Shown here: positions 1 to 8,223 of the stretch, piece by piece
Layout: each line of letters starts with the position of its first letter
Numbering within the stretch: position 1 is the first letter of the stretch
Assembly: GCF_003268025.1 (NCBI RefSeq)
Contig: NZ_QLUW01000005.1
Location: 124,001 to 188,000, forward strand
DNA: 64,000 bases
DNA from: Paenibacillus montanisoli
Lineage (GTDB): Bacteria > Bacillota > Bacilli > Paenibacillales > Paenibacillaceae
Direction: 5' to 3'
Translations under genes and position numbers: made by a program
Notes under the pieces: generated by a model
What the model saw: the letters and a program-made list of their open reading frames with translations, nothing else
The model's database searches: none
Told to the model about the DNA's origin: nothing

Positions 1-1554
1 GAAGACGAGCCAGCCCAGGTACAAGCCCAGCAGCCCGACCGCCGCCGAAATGACCATGACCAGACCGCCGCCGCCATGCGCCTTCTCCGCACCGTCCGTG
101 AGCCAAGTGCCGAGCGTATCGTTCCAAGGCGTTTGAATGAAGCCCGCCACAACCGCAAGCACGGCAAGCACCACTAACGGAATCGTCATGGAAGACGGCG
201 ATTCATGCGCATGGTCGCCCTTCGGCTTGCCCATGAAGACGAGGAAGAACAACCTCGACATGTAGAACGCAGTGAAGAATGCCGCCGCTACGCCGATGAC
301 GAAGAGAAACGGTTTCTCTTGCAGCGCCGTATGGAGAATCATATCCTTGGACCAGAAGCCCGAGAACGGCGGAATGCCGGATAACGCCAGCGCTCCGATG
401 GCGAACGTCCAAGTCGTAATCCGCATTTTGGAGCCGAGACCGCCCATCTCGTGAATGTTTTGCGTATGTACCGCATGAATGACGCTGCCCGCTCCCAGGA
501 AGAGCAGCGCTTTGAAGAACGCATGGGTAAAGAGATGAAAAATACCGCCGGTTAACGAATTGAGGCCTAGAGCCATCATCATATAGCCGAGCTGGCTGAC
601 CGTCGAATAAGCCAGGATCCGTTTAATGTCATTCTGCGCCACGCCGATGGTGGCGGCGAAGATGGCGGTAAACCCGCCGACATAGGCGACGATATCCATC
701 GCGGTTTGGGAAGCCTGGAAAATATCGAACGTCCGCGCAACCAAGTACACGCCCGCCGCAACCATCGTCGCGGCATGGATCAGCGCACTGATCGGGGTCG
801 GGCCTTCCATCGCGTCCGGAAGCCAGACGTGGAGCGGGAATTGACCGGATTTGCCGACGGCGCCGATGAAGATGAGCACCGCGATCCATGTCGTCACGCC
901 CGCAGCAATGACGCCCGTATTGCCTTCGAACACATTGCCGATCCGCACGAAATCCAGCGCGTGGTCGGGCATGTACCAGTAGAGCAGCAGAATGCCGAGC
1001 AAGAGCCCCGCATCCCCGATCCGGGTGACGATGAACGCTTTCTTGGCAGCGGCCTTCGCCTCCGGCTTGCTGTACCAGAAGCCGACGAGCAGGAACGAGC
1101 AGACGCCCACCAGCTCCCAGAAAATATAAAGCGTCAGCATATTGTCGGCCAGCACCAGACCGAGCATGGAGAACGAGAAGAGCGCTACGTAGCTGAAGAA
1201 GACCGAAATCCGCTCGTCGTCTTTCATGTAGCCAGCCGAATAGACATTGACCAAGAAGCTGACGGATGTGACGACAACGAGCATGATCGCCGTCAAATTC
1301 GTAACTTCAAAGCCCGCATTCAGCGTAACGCTGCCGAAGTGAAGCCATTTGAACGCGTATTGATAATAAGCGGTCCCGTCCGTCATATGCTCGATCAGCA
1401 CGAGGATCGACAGCACGAGGCCAGCAAAGGAGCTTGCCGCCCCAAGGGTCACCCCCAGCATCCGCTGGCCGCGCCCGAAGGCAAGGAGCATCAGGAAGGC
1501 GGCGAAAGGAAAGAGCGGAATCAGCCAGGCCCATTGCGAAAACGTTGTATCCAT
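1..1554 (-). CDS. nuoL: NADH-quinone oxidoreductase subunit L (partial, C-terminus outside window)
   Basis: Proton-pumping membrane subunit of respiratory complex I. The frame reads from an ATG at 1554, preceded by GGAGGTAAC, without a stop to the window edge, giving about 518 codons of a family that usually has 600-650. Around residue 230 it has the antiporter signature GKSGQFPLHVWLPDAMEGP followed by TPISALIHAATMVAAG, and hydrophobic segments run throughout. It follows nuoK by 5 bp, so it belongs to the nuo operon; nuoM and nuoN are expected beyond position 1. Identity is certain; only the C-terminus is missing. Confidence 0.96.
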   Translation of the reverse strand, partial: MDTTFSQWAWLIPLFPFAAFLMLLAFGRGQRMLGVTLGAASSFAGLVLSILVLIEHMTDGTAYYQYAFKWLHFGSVTLNAGFEVTNLTAIMLVVVTSVSFLVNVYSAGYMKDDERISVFFSYVALFSFSMLGLVLADNMLTLYIFWELVGVCSFLLVGFWYSKPEAKAAAKKAFIVTRIGDAGLLLGILLLYWYMPDHALDFVRIGNVFEGNTGVIAAGVTTWIAVLIFIGAVGKSGQFPLHVWLPDAMEGPTPISALIHAATMVAAGVYLVARTFDIFQASQTAMDIVAYVGGFTAIFAATIGVAQNDIKRILAYSTVSQLGYMMMALGLNSLTGGIFHLFTHAFFKALLFLGAGSVIHAVHTQNIHEMGGLGSKMRITTWTFAIGALALSGIPPFSGFWSKDMILHTALQEKPFLFVIGVAAAFFTAFYMSRLFFLVFMGKPKGDHAHESPSSMTIPLVVLAVLAVVAGFIQTPWNDTLGTWLTDGAEKAHGGGGLVMVISAAVGLLGLYLGWLVF

Positions 1555-1559
1555 TGCCG

Positions 1560-1862
1560 TTACCTCCTCATCTCGTCGTACTCATCCGCGTTAACGGTTC
1601 CGCGGGCACGGAACAGCGCGATCAGGATGGCGATTCCGACAGCCGCCTCGGCGGCTGCGACGGCAATGCTGAACAAGGTGAACATCTGTCCCGTCAGCGA
1701 AGGCACGACCCCGTATTTGGAGAACGCAACCAGATTGAGGTTAACCGCATTGAGCATCAGCTCGATCGAAAGCAGAATGATAACGGCGTTGCGTTTGACG
1801 AGCGCGCCATAAAGTCCGATACAGAACAAGATGGCCGCCATGGTTAAGTACGAGGATAGCAT
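1560..1862 (-). CDS. nuoK: NADH-quinone oxidoreductase subunit K
   Basis: Small three-helix membrane subunit of complex I, 100 aa, the usual length for the family. It shows the conserved stretch [17 protein letters not shown], whose Glu lies in the second helix and belongs to the proton path, and an AEAAVGIAI motif in the third helix. The ATG is preceded by GGAGGCC, which overlaps the end of nuoJ; nuoJ's TAG stop ends one base before the ATG. Tight spacing on both sides indicates co-transcription and translational coupling. Confidence 0.96.
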   Translation of the reverse strand: MLSSYLTMAAILFCIGLYGALVKRNAVIILLSIELMLNAVNLNLVAFSKYGVVPSLTGQMFTLFSIAVAAAEAAVGIAILIALFRARGTVNADEYDEMRR

Positions 1863-1863
1863 T

Positions 1864-2382
1864 CTATTCGGCCTCCTTCTTCGCCAGCACGATCGCGCCG
1901 ATAAACGCGACCGTCAGCAGCACCGATACGAGCTCGAAAGGAATGACATACTGGGTAAACAGCAGCTTGCCGATTTCCATCGTATTGTCCGTTCCTTGCG
2001 CGAGCGCTTGTTCCGGCTCCGGGAAATCGGATTGGCGGATGGCATAGAACAGAATGCCGAACAGCGCCAGCGCCCCGATCGCCGTCAGCGTCTCATGCAG
2101 CGGCTTCGCCTGCTCCGCATCCGCTTCCTGGTGCTTGGTCATCATAATGCCGAAGATCATCAGGATGGACACGGCGCCCGCGTAAATCAGCACCTGCACG
2201 AACGCCAGAAACTCGGCCTCAAGCAGCACGAACATGCCGGCAACTCCGATGAATACGGCCGCCAGCGAGACGACCATATGCACGACCTTCGCGAAGCTGA
2301 CCATCAGTACCGCACCGCTGATGATCATGACCGCGAAGACGAAGAAAGCGACAAATTCGCCGGAAAAGTTGAAGTTGAACAT
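1864..2382 (-). CDS. nuoJ: NADH-quinone oxidoreductase subunit J
   Basis: Membrane subunit of complex I, 172 aa with about five predicted helices. It begins [20 protein letters not shown] and carries a conserved [19 protein letters not shown] segment, including the Glu near the quinone-to-pump connection. It lies between nuoI (stop 3 bp upstream) and nuoK (1 bp downstream) in the operon. Length and hydrophobic pattern are ordinary for NuoJ of Firmicutes. The C-terminus ends in a charged KKEAE tail. Confidence 0.95.
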   Translation of the reverse strand: MFNFNFSGEFVAFFVFAVMIISGAVLMVSFAKVVHMVVSLAAVFIGVAGMFVLLEAEFLAFVQVLIYAGAVSILMIFGIMMTKHQEADAEQAKPLHETLTAIGALALFGILFYAIRQSDFPEPEQALAQGTDNTMEIGKLLFTQYVIPFELVSVLLTVAFIGAIVLAKKEAE

Positions 2383-2385
2383 CGT

Positions 2386-2841
2386 CTATTTGGCTCCTCC
2401 CTTGGCCGCGTTAGGAGCCCCGATATTGTTGTTGTCTTGGCGGACGTTGCGGTTGTTCTCGTCCAGCCATTTCAAATCCTTGAACAGCTCGTCGCGGCTG
2501 TAGGACGCCAATTCGAAATTGCCCGTCATGACGATCGCTTCCGTCGGACAAACCTCCGTGCACAGATCGCATAGAATGCAAATTTCGAAGTTGATATCGT
2601 AGGTGTCGATAACCTTCCCTTTCTTCTCCGGATCCGGGTTTGCTTTGCCGACGAGCGTGATGCATTCCGTCGGGCAAATGCGCGCGCACTGGTTGCACAC
2701 GATGCATTTGTCCGGCTCGAAATGCTGGATGCCGCGGTAACGGTCCGGCATCGTGATCGGCACATCGGGATAGGAAGTGGTAACCTTTTTATCGGTCAAT
2801 GATTTAAGCGTGACGCCAAGCCCTTTGAAGAGACCCTTCAT
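2386..2841 (-). CDS. nuoI: NADH-quinone oxidoreductase subunit I (2x[4Fe-4S] ferredoxin-like)
   Basis: Peripheral-arm electron carrier of complex I, 151 aa. Two ferredoxin motifs are visible: CIVCNQCARICP (Cys 46, 49, 52, 56) and CILCDLCTEVCP (Cys 88, 91, 94, 98), which bind the two [4Fe-4S] clusters N6a and N6b that pass electrons toward NuoB. The ATG follows AGGAGGGAACAGGA, a strong ribosome-binding site. The C-terminal 30 residues are rich in Asn and Lys and lie outside the conserved core. It sits between nuoH and nuoJ in standard order. Confidence 0.96.
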   Translation of the reverse strand: MKGLFKGLGVTLKSLTDKKVTTSYPDVPITMPDRYRGIQHFEPDKCIVCNQCARICPTECITLVGKANPDPEKKGKVIDTYDINFEICILCDLCTEVCPTEAIVMTGNFELASYSRDELFKDLKWLDENNRNVRQDNNNIGAPNAAKGGAK

Positions 2842-2886
2842 TCCTGTTCCCTCCTGTACGTTATTGCGTAAATTCGCCTCATCCGT

Positions 2887-3897
2887 TTACTTCACGAACA
2901 GCTCCAAGTAGACCGCCGTCAGAAACACATTCAAGATCGAGACCGGCAGAAGCACCTTCCAGCCGAGTCCCATCAGCTGATCGACGCGGATACGCGGCAG
3001 CGTCGCCCGGATCCAGAACAGGAAGAAGACGATGAACGAGAACTTGAGCAGGAACCAGATAATGCCCGGCACCCAAGTCAGAAACGGAAACGGCGCATGC
3101 CAGCCGCCCAGGAACAGCACGGTCGTGAGCGCGGCAATGGCGTAGACGTAAACATACTCCGTCAGCATGAAGAAAGCGAAGCGGAAGCCGCTGTATTCGA
3201 CGTGGTAGCCGGCCACCAGCTCCGATTCCGCCTCCGGCAGGTCGAACGGCGTCCGGTTCAGCTCCGAAACGGCCGCGATGACGAAGACGACGAAACCGAT
3301 GATTTGCGGAATGAAATTCCACTGCCAGAACCAGTCGCCCTGCTGATCCGCGATGGAACGAAGGTTGAGCGTGCCTGACATCATGATGACGCCGACGACG
3401 GAGATGACAAGCGGCACTTCGTAGCTGATCATCTGCGCGGCGGAACGCATGCCGCCGAGCAGCGCGTATTTGTTGTTGGACGCCCAGCCCCCGAGCACGA
3501 TCGCGATCGTCGAGATGCCCGACAGCGCTACGTAATAGAGCAGGCCCACGTTAATGTCGGCAAAATAAAGGTTCTGCGTGTACGGAATGACCGCCAGTAC
3601 GGCGAACGCCGGCACATAAGCGAGCGCAGGCGCGAGAATGAACAGCACCCTGTCCGCTTTGCGCGGAATCGTATCCTCTTTGATCAGCAGCTTCGCGATA
3701 TCGGCCACCGATTGGAGCAGCCCCCACGGACCGACGCGGTTCGGGCCGATCCGGTATTGCATCCAGCCGATGACTTTGCGTTCAAAGAAGATCGCGTAGG
3801 TAACGAAGCCAAGCACGATCGCAAGCAGGATGACGCCCCACAGGAAGAACAGCAGCGCGTTTCCCCACGTCAGCGTTTCTTCAAGCCAAGCTCCCAT
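2887..3897 (-). CDS. nuoH: NADH-quinone oxidoreductase subunit H
   Basis: Membrane subunit that anchors the peripheral arm of complex I and forms much of the quinone chamber, 336 aa. Visible motifs include ERKVIGWMQYRIGPNRVGPWG near the N-terminus, the loop NRTPFDLPEAESELVAGYHVEYSG, and IRATLPRIRVDQLMGLGWK near the C-terminus, all diagnostic. The start overlaps the nuoD stop by one base (TGATG). nuoE, nuoF and nuoG are absent between nuoD and nuoH, as in other Bacillales-type complexes, so the electron donor is not the usual NADH module. Confidence 0.97.
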   Translation of the reverse strand: MGAWLEETLTWGNALLFFLWGVILLAIVLGFVTYAIFFERKVIGWMQYRIGPNRVGPWGLLQSVADIAKLLIKEDTIPRKADRVLFILAPALAYVPAFAVLAVIPYTQNLYFADINVGLLYYVALSGISTIAIVLGGWASNNKYALLGGMRSAAQMISYEVPLVISVVGVIMMSGTLNLRSIADQQGDWFWQWNFIPQIIGFVVFVIAAVSELNRTPFDLPEAESELVAGYHVEYSGFRFAFFMLTEYVYVYAIAALTTVLFLGGWHAPFPFLTWVPGIIWFLLKFSFIVFFLFWIRATLPRIRVDQLMGLGWKVLLPVSILNVFLTAVYLELFVK

Positions 3898-4997
3898 CAG
3901 CAGTCAACCTCCCCGACGACAATATCGATGCCGCCCAATATCGTTATGAGGTTCGTCATGGTTTCTCCGACGAGCAGCTTCGGCAATATTTGCAGATTGA
4001 CGAAGGACGGCCGGCGGAATTTCAACCGGTACGGCTCGGCTTTGCCTTTGGATACGATATGGCAGCCGATCTCGCCGCGCGGCGATTCGATGCCGACATA
4101 GAGCTCGCCGGCCGGCGGCCGAATGACGCGGGGCACCTTGCCCATCACGTCGCCCGAGGACGGGAACTGCTCGACGGCTTGCTTCAGAATGCGAAGCGAC
4201 TGGCGGATCTCCTCGAGCCGGATCAAATAGCGGTCATAGCAATCGCCGTTCTTGCCGAGCGGCACGTCGAATTCAAAACGGCTGTACAGGCTGTACGGCT
4301 TCGCCTTGCGCAAGTCCCAATCAACGCCCGTCGAGCGGAGATTCGCGCCCGAAAGGCCGTAATCGATCGCCGTCTGCGCGTCGTACTTGCCGATGCCTTT
4401 GATCCGCGCCAGGAAGATTTCGTTGCCGCTGACGAGCCTGTGGTACTCGTCAAGCTTGCCTTCCATATAAGGAATAAAGTCGCGCACCTTCTCGATCCAG
4501 CCGGGAGGCGCATCCCATTTGACGCCGCCGACGCGCATGTAGTTGTACGTCAGGCGCGCGCCGCACAGCTCGTTGAACAAATTGATAATGATTTCCCGGT
4601 CGCGGAAAGCGAACAGAAACGGGCTCATCGCGCCGATATCCAGCAGGTAGGTGCCCCACCAGACAAGGTGGCTGGCAACCCGCTGCAGCTCCATGACGAT
4701 CAGCCGCATATACTCGGCGCGCTCAGGAACCTCCAGCCCCATCATCGTCTCGACCGCGTGACAGAGCACATAGTTGGTCGTCATCGCCGAAACATAGTCC
4801 ATCCGGTCGGTATAAGGAATGATTTGAGTATAGTTCAAATTCTCCGCAAGCTTCTCCGTCCCACGGTGCAGGTACCCCATGACCGGCGTCGCCTCCGTGA
4901 TCACTTCGCCGTCAAGCTTGACGATGATGCGAAACACGCCGTGCGTGCTGGGATGCTGCGGGCCGACGTTAAGCAGCAGTTCTTCTGTACGGATCAC
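3897..4997 (-). CDS. nuoD: NADH-quinone oxidoreductase subunit D
   Basis: 49-kDa-type peripheral subunit of complex I, 366 aa, which forms the quinone site together with NuoB. It has the N-terminal GPQHPSTHGVFRI motif with the quinone-site His, and a C-terminal VGIESPRGEIG followed by RLKFRRPSFVNLQ, typical of the family. The start is a GTG six bases after the nuoC stop; the nearer ATG in TAATG is out of frame. A GGAGGTG inside the nuoC end serves as ribosome-binding site at about 11 nt. Length is slightly short because it is not fused to NuoC. Confidence 0.96.
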   Translation of the reverse strand: MIRTEELLLNVGPQHPSTHGVFRIIVKLDGEVITEATPVMGYLHRGTEKLAENLNYTQIIPYTDRMDYVSAMTTNYVLCHAVETMMGLEVPERAEYMRLIVMELQRVASHLVWWGTYLLDIGAMSPFLFAFRDREIIINLFNELCGARLTYNYMRVGGVKWDAPPGWIEKVRDFIPYMEGKLDEYHRLVSGNEIFLARIKGIGKYDAQTAIDYGLSGANLRSTGVDWDLRKAKPYSLYSRFEFDVPLGKNGDCYDRYLIRLEEIRQSLRILKQAVEQFPSSGDVMGKVPRVIRPPAGELYVGIESPRGEIGCHIVSKGKAEPYRLKFRRPSFVNLQILPKLLVGETMTNLITILGGIDIVVGEVDC

Positions 4998-5003
4998 GGC
5001 TCA

Positions 5004-6038
5004 TTACACCTCCGGGTCTAGCGGTTCGTAATCTTTGCGCAGCGGGTATCCAACCCAATCGTCCGGCATCATGATGCGGCGCAAGTCGGGATGACCCGGA
5101 AAATGAATGCCAAGCAAATCATAGACTTCGCGTTCGTTCCAATTCGCCGTATGCCAAACGGAAACCACGGACGGAATTTGCGGATTCTCGCGGTCCGCCT
5201 TTACTTTCAAGGCCAAATCGCTCCCGGACTTAAGTGATACCAAGTGGTACACCGTCTCCAGATGCGTTTCGTAGTCGACGCCCGACAGATTCCGCAAATA
5301 GCTGTAATCCTGCGACTCCTGCGTTTTCAACAGCTCGGCGCATGCGAGCAGGCGCTCCGCTTTAAGGACAAGCGTCGGCAAATGGCCGTTCAATTCATTT
5401 ATGTACGCCTCTTCAATGGCGTCGTCGCCAACCTGCGCGCGGATCAGCGCCACTGCTTCGTCCAGCTGCGGCTGCTTCGGAGATGGCTGCTTCGGCTCCG
5501 CCGGCGCGGCATCGCCCTCGGCTGCCGCCTTCGCTGCGGCACGCGCCGCCCGCGCTTCCGCTGCGGCCTTCACCTTCGCTTCCTTCTCCGGATCCACCGC
5601 GGCCGCTTCGCCGCTGCCACCGTCACCGCCCTCGGCCGCCGCCTTCGCTGCGGCTCGCGCCGCCCGCGCTTCCGCCGCGGCTTTCAGCTTCGCCTCGCGC
5701 TCCGGGTCCACCGCGGCCGCCTCGGCGTTCTCAGCGCTCTCGGCCGCCGCCTTCGCTGCGGCTCGCGCCGCCCGCGCTTCCGCCGCTGCCTTCAGCTTCG
5801 CTTCGCGCTCCGGGTCTACCGCGGCCGCCGGCTCGCTCGGCGCGGCTGCCGATACCTTCGCGGTCGGCTCGGCCGCGGGTGCCGCTGCAGCAGGCTCGCT
5901 TGGCGCCGCCTCGGCGGGCTGCGCTTCTGCCGCCGGCTCGGCCGCAGGCGCTTCCCCCTTCGGCTCCGCCTCTTGCTCGCCCGGCTGAGCCTCCGCTTGC
6001 TCCTGCCGGTTCAGCTCCTTCTCTTTCTCATCGCTCAT
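5004..6038 (-). CDS. nuoC: NADH-quinone oxidoreductase subunit C with long repetitive N-terminal extension
   Basis: 30-kDa-type peripheral subunit of complex I, 344 aa. Only about residues 190-344 form the conserved domain, with [22 protein letters not shown] and [13 protein letters not shown]. Residues 1-190 are a low-complexity Ala/Glu/Pro/Lys-rich tail with three near-identical repeats (about 71-106, 107-143 and 145-178), each holding AAAVDPE(R/K)EAK and [17 protein letters not shown]. Usual NuoC is 150-220 aa, so the tail doubles it. The start overlaps the nuoB stop (ATGA). The tail is probably a charged helix or disordered; its role is unknown. Confidence 0.95.
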   Translation of the reverse strand: MSDEKEKELNRQEQAEAQPGEQEAEPKGEAPAAEPAAEAQPAEAAPSEPAAAAPAAEPTAKVSAAAPSEPAAAVDPEREAKLKAAAEARAARAAAKAAAESAENAEAAAVDPEREAKLKAAAEARAARAAAKAAAEGGDGGSGEAAAVDPEKEAKVKAAAEARAARAAAKAAAEGDAAPAEPKQPSPKQPQLDEAVALIRAQVGDDAIEEAYINELNGHLPTLVLKAERLLACAELLKTQESQDYSYLRNLSGVDYETHLETVYHLVSLKSGSDLALKVKADRENPQIPSVVSVWHTANWNEREVYDLLGIHFPGHPDLRRIMMPDDWVGYPLRKDYEPLDPEV

Positions 6039-6553
6039 CGGCTCGTCACCCGCTTCCCGGTCTTCGCCTCATAGCGGATTTTCTCTTGCAGCTTGTTAAT
6101 GCCATAGATAAGCGCTGCCGGATTCGGCGGACAGCCAGGAATATACACATCGACGGGGACGATCTGATCGACGCCCTTCATAACGGCGTAAGATCTCACA
6201 TAAGGCCCGCCCGCGGTCGCGCAGGACCCCATGGCAATGACCCATTTCGGTTCCGGCATCTGATCGTACAGACGGCGAAGCAGCGGTCCCATCTTCTTCG
6301 TGACGGTACCGGCAACGATCATTACGTCGGATTGCCTCGGCGATGTACGGAACATGACGCCGAACCGGTCCAAGTCGTAGTGGGAAGCGCCCGTGCCCAT
6401 CATTTCGATGGCGCAGCAAGCCAGTCCGAACGTAAGCGGCCACAGCGAGTTGCTGCGCGCCCACGCCTTCAGCTCCTCCAGCGTGCCCATGAACACGTTG
6501 CGCTCCAGTTCTTTTCGCTCTTCGGGGGTAATCGACTCTAAATTGAATTCCAT
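6035..6553 (-). CDS. nuoB: NADH-quinone oxidoreductase subunit B
   Basis: Carries the terminal [4Fe-4S] cluster N2 that reduces quinone, 172 aa, normal length. The cluster ligands are visible in [18 protein letters not shown] (tandem Cys), [10 protein letters not shown] and [16 protein letters not shown]. It overlaps nuoA by 16 bp and nuoC by 4 bp, giving a tightly coupled A-B-C start of the operon. A GGTGCTC stretch in the end of nuoA precedes the ATG. Identity is unambiguous. Confidence 0.97.
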   Translation of the reverse strand: MEFNLESITPEERKELERNVFMGTLEELKAWARSNSLWPLTFGLACCAIEMMGTGASHYDLDRFGVMFRTSPRQSDVMIVAGTVTKKMGPLLRRLYDQMPEPKWVIAMGSCATAGGPYVRSYAVMKGVDQIVPVDVYIPGCPPNPAALIYGINKLQEKIRYEAKTGKRVTSR

Positions 6554-6909
6554 TTGAGCACCTTCTTTTTCCAGGCGTAGAGTAATCCAATTAACAATAG
6601 TCCCGTGAAAATAGCCATTTCTACAAGCACAAATAGGCCGAGCTGGTTATACGCGACGGCCCAAGGGTATAGGAAAACGGTTTCGACATCAAAGATGACA
6701 AACATGAGCGCAAACAAGTAATAGCGCACATTAAAGCGGACCTGCCCCTCCCCAACGGGCTCGTTCCCGCTTTCGTAAGTGGTTTTCTTCTCCTCATTCG
6801 GTTTGTGCGGACGCAGCAAGCGTCCGACAGCCAGAGCGACCACCGGAAGCAGGATGCCGAGAAGAATGAAGATCGTCACAATCACGTAATTGTTGATGTA
6901 CTTCTCCAC
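6538..6909 (-). CDS. nuoA: NADH-quinone oxidoreductase subunit A
   Basis: Three-helix membrane subunit, first gene of the operon. I prefer the GTG at 6909 (123 aa): it follows ATGGAGG at 8 nt, whereas the in-frame ATG at 6924 that would add five residues has no ribosome-binding site and itself forms part of that Shine-Dalgarno. Typical family features are [19 protein letters not shown] and [15 protein letters not shown], with the conserved acidic pair. The promoter candidate lies about 75-100 bp upstream. Confidence 0.94.
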   Translation of the reverse strand: MEKYINNYVIVTIFILLGILLPVVALAVGRLLRPHKPNEEKKTTYESGNEPVGEGQVRFNVRYYLFALMFVIFDVETVFLYPWAVAYNQLGLFVLVEMAIFTGLLLIGLLYAWKKKVLKWNSI

Positions 6910-6982
6910 ACAATTCGCCTCCATGGTTAAGAGTCTTATAGGGCGGGATAGGTGCTGACACCTTGGTCAAATTTCCCTCACA

Positions 6983-7011
6983 ATTATAACAAAAGCTCCC
7001 ACCTGCGTCTA
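6983..7011 (-). promoter_or_regulatory. Predicted sigma-A promoter of the nuo operon
   Basis: On the minus strand a perfect TATAAT (6983-6988) is preceded after 17 bp by TAGACG (7006-7011, four of six matches to TTGACA). Transcription would start near 6975, leaving a leader of about 65 nt before nuoA. No other good -10/-35 pair was found in the gap between nuoA and the upstream terminator. Confidence 0.6.
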
Positions 7012-7120
7012 TGACGGAGTTGGATGCGCTTCCTTTTGACAAATAACCCCTAATTTCTTGGAAACACCACCCATTATCATATACTGTCATTGGAAATTAT
7101 ATGCAAACTTGCCCGCGAGC

Positions 7121-7162
7121 AAAAAAAGCTCCCGCTTTGCCACAGGGACGTAACGGGAGCTT
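7121..7162 (-). terminator. Intrinsic terminator of the FTR1 operon
   Basis: Minus-strand hairpin with stem AAGCTCCCG/CGGGAGCTT (7154-7162 and 7127-7135), followed by a T-run. It begins 10 bp after the FTR1 stop and separates the iron operon from nuo. Confidence 0.88.
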
Positions 7163-7171
7163 CTATAGATA

Positions 7172-8134
7172 CTAGACCGCGGTCGGCGTGTCCGCGCGTC
7201 TGCTGTCGGGCGCAGGTTGTTCTTCATCGGTCTTCGCCTCTCCCAGCGCCATCAGCTTTTTCTGCCGCGCGATCAGGACGAAGACGAACAAATAGTACAT
7301 CCAGTACAGCACGAATTCCTCCAGCGACGGATCCTGCGTGTAACCGAGGAACGCTTTGAAGAAAATGCCGATCTGGCCGTTCAGCACAGGGTGCTCCCCG
7401 GTATCGCGAATATAATTCGTTTCGTCGATCGGGTGCTCCGGCATGAACCAAGTCAGATCATACATCGCGGCATTTTCGCCGCCGGCCGTCTTGTAGACGC
7501 TGCCGATGATTTTCAAATCCTGCATGACTCCGACGGCTTGAACGAACAGGCCCGCCGCGATCATGATCAGGAACACGCTCGTCACCCGGAAGAAGGTGGA
7601 GATCTGAATCCGCTTGCTGCTCTTAAACACGACAAGGCCTAACACGGCGGCGGCCAAGAGCCCCGTCAGAGCGCCCCAGCTCTGCAGCGCCTGCGAGATA
7701 TCGCCCCCTGAAATCGCCGCGAAGAAGAAGACGGTTTCGACGCCTTCGCGCAGCGTCACGAGGAACGAGTGCACGATCATGTTCAGCGCGCCGCCGGCCG
7801 TCAGGATCAGCGCCACTTTATTTTGCAGCTTGCTCCTCATGTCCCGGTTCTGCTTGCTCATAAACAGAATCATGTGCGTCAGCAGCCCCGCAGACACGAG
7901 CAGAATGCCGATTCGCAAATAATCCTTGCTCCCCATCGTCGCATAGCCGTCCAGCACGATTTGGAACAGCAGCGCAACGCCGAGGCTCGCGGCGACCGCC
8001 ATCAATACCCCGACCCACACCCATTTGTTCCATTTGGACTGTCCGATCCGGTTTAAGTACGTAATAATGATGCCGACAATCAAGATCGCCTCGAACGCTT
8101 CCCGAAACGTGATGAGAAAAGCTTGCAAATTCAT
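7172..8134 (-). CDS. FTR1/EfeU-family iron permease
   Basis: Polytopic membrane permease of the oxidase-dependent iron transporter family, 320 aa with about seven hydrophobic segments. Two REXXE iron motifs are present: REAFE at residues 11-15 and REGVE at 129-133. Some family members (for example B. subtilis YwbL) carry an extracellular helical domain fused at the N-terminus; this one starts directly with the first transmembrane REXXE helix. The two exported proteins encoded upstream may supply that extracellular part. It is third in a three-gene unit starting at a Fur-box promoter at 11.0 kb, so iron-repressed expression is expected. Iron uptake is inferred from the motifs. Confidence 0.93.
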   Translation of the reverse strand: MNLQAFLITFREAFEAILIVGIIITYLNRIGQSKWNKWVWVGVLMAVAASLGVALLFQIVLDGYATMGSKDYLRIGILLVSAGLLTHMILFMSKQNRDMRSKLQNKVALILTAGGALNMIVHSFLVTLREGVETVFFFAAISGGDISQALQSWGALTGLLAAAVLGLVVFKSSKRIQISTFFRVTSVFLIMIAAGLFVQAVGVMQDLKIIGSVYKTAGGENAAMYDLTWFMPEHPIDETNYIRDTGEHPVLNGQIGIFFKAFLGYTQDPSLEEFVLYWMYYLFVFVLIARQKKLMALGEAKTDEEQPAPDSRRADTPTAV

Positions 8135-8177
8135 GGCGAAGTATCACTCCCTCTAGCCTAGGTCAATAAATAGGCCA

Positions 8178-8203
8178 ACCCGCCCTCATGAAGAGGACGG
8201 GAG
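8178..8203 (-). other. Intercistronic hairpin before the FTR1 gene
   Basis: A stem of the form CCCGnCCTC/GAGGnCGGG with a short loop lies in the 89-bp gap between the stalk-domain gene and the FTR1 gene. There is no strong T-run on the minus strand, so it may be a leaky terminator or a processing/stability element that sets relative expression. Confidence 0.4.
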
Positions 8204-8223
8204 GCAATGGGCAAAGCCCTATA

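Noticed and set aside
706..1812. 368-codon open frame on the + strand
   Set aside because: Lies opposite nuoL/nuoK; the product is His/Arg/Asp-rich low-quality sequence caused by high G+C codon bias of the real genes.
3990..5021. 343-codon + strand frame
   Set aside because: Exact shadow of nuoD; no ribosome-binding site and no family resemblance.
7037..7065. TTGACA on the + strand as a promoter
   Set aside because: No matching -10 at 16-18 bp and no + strand gene downstream.
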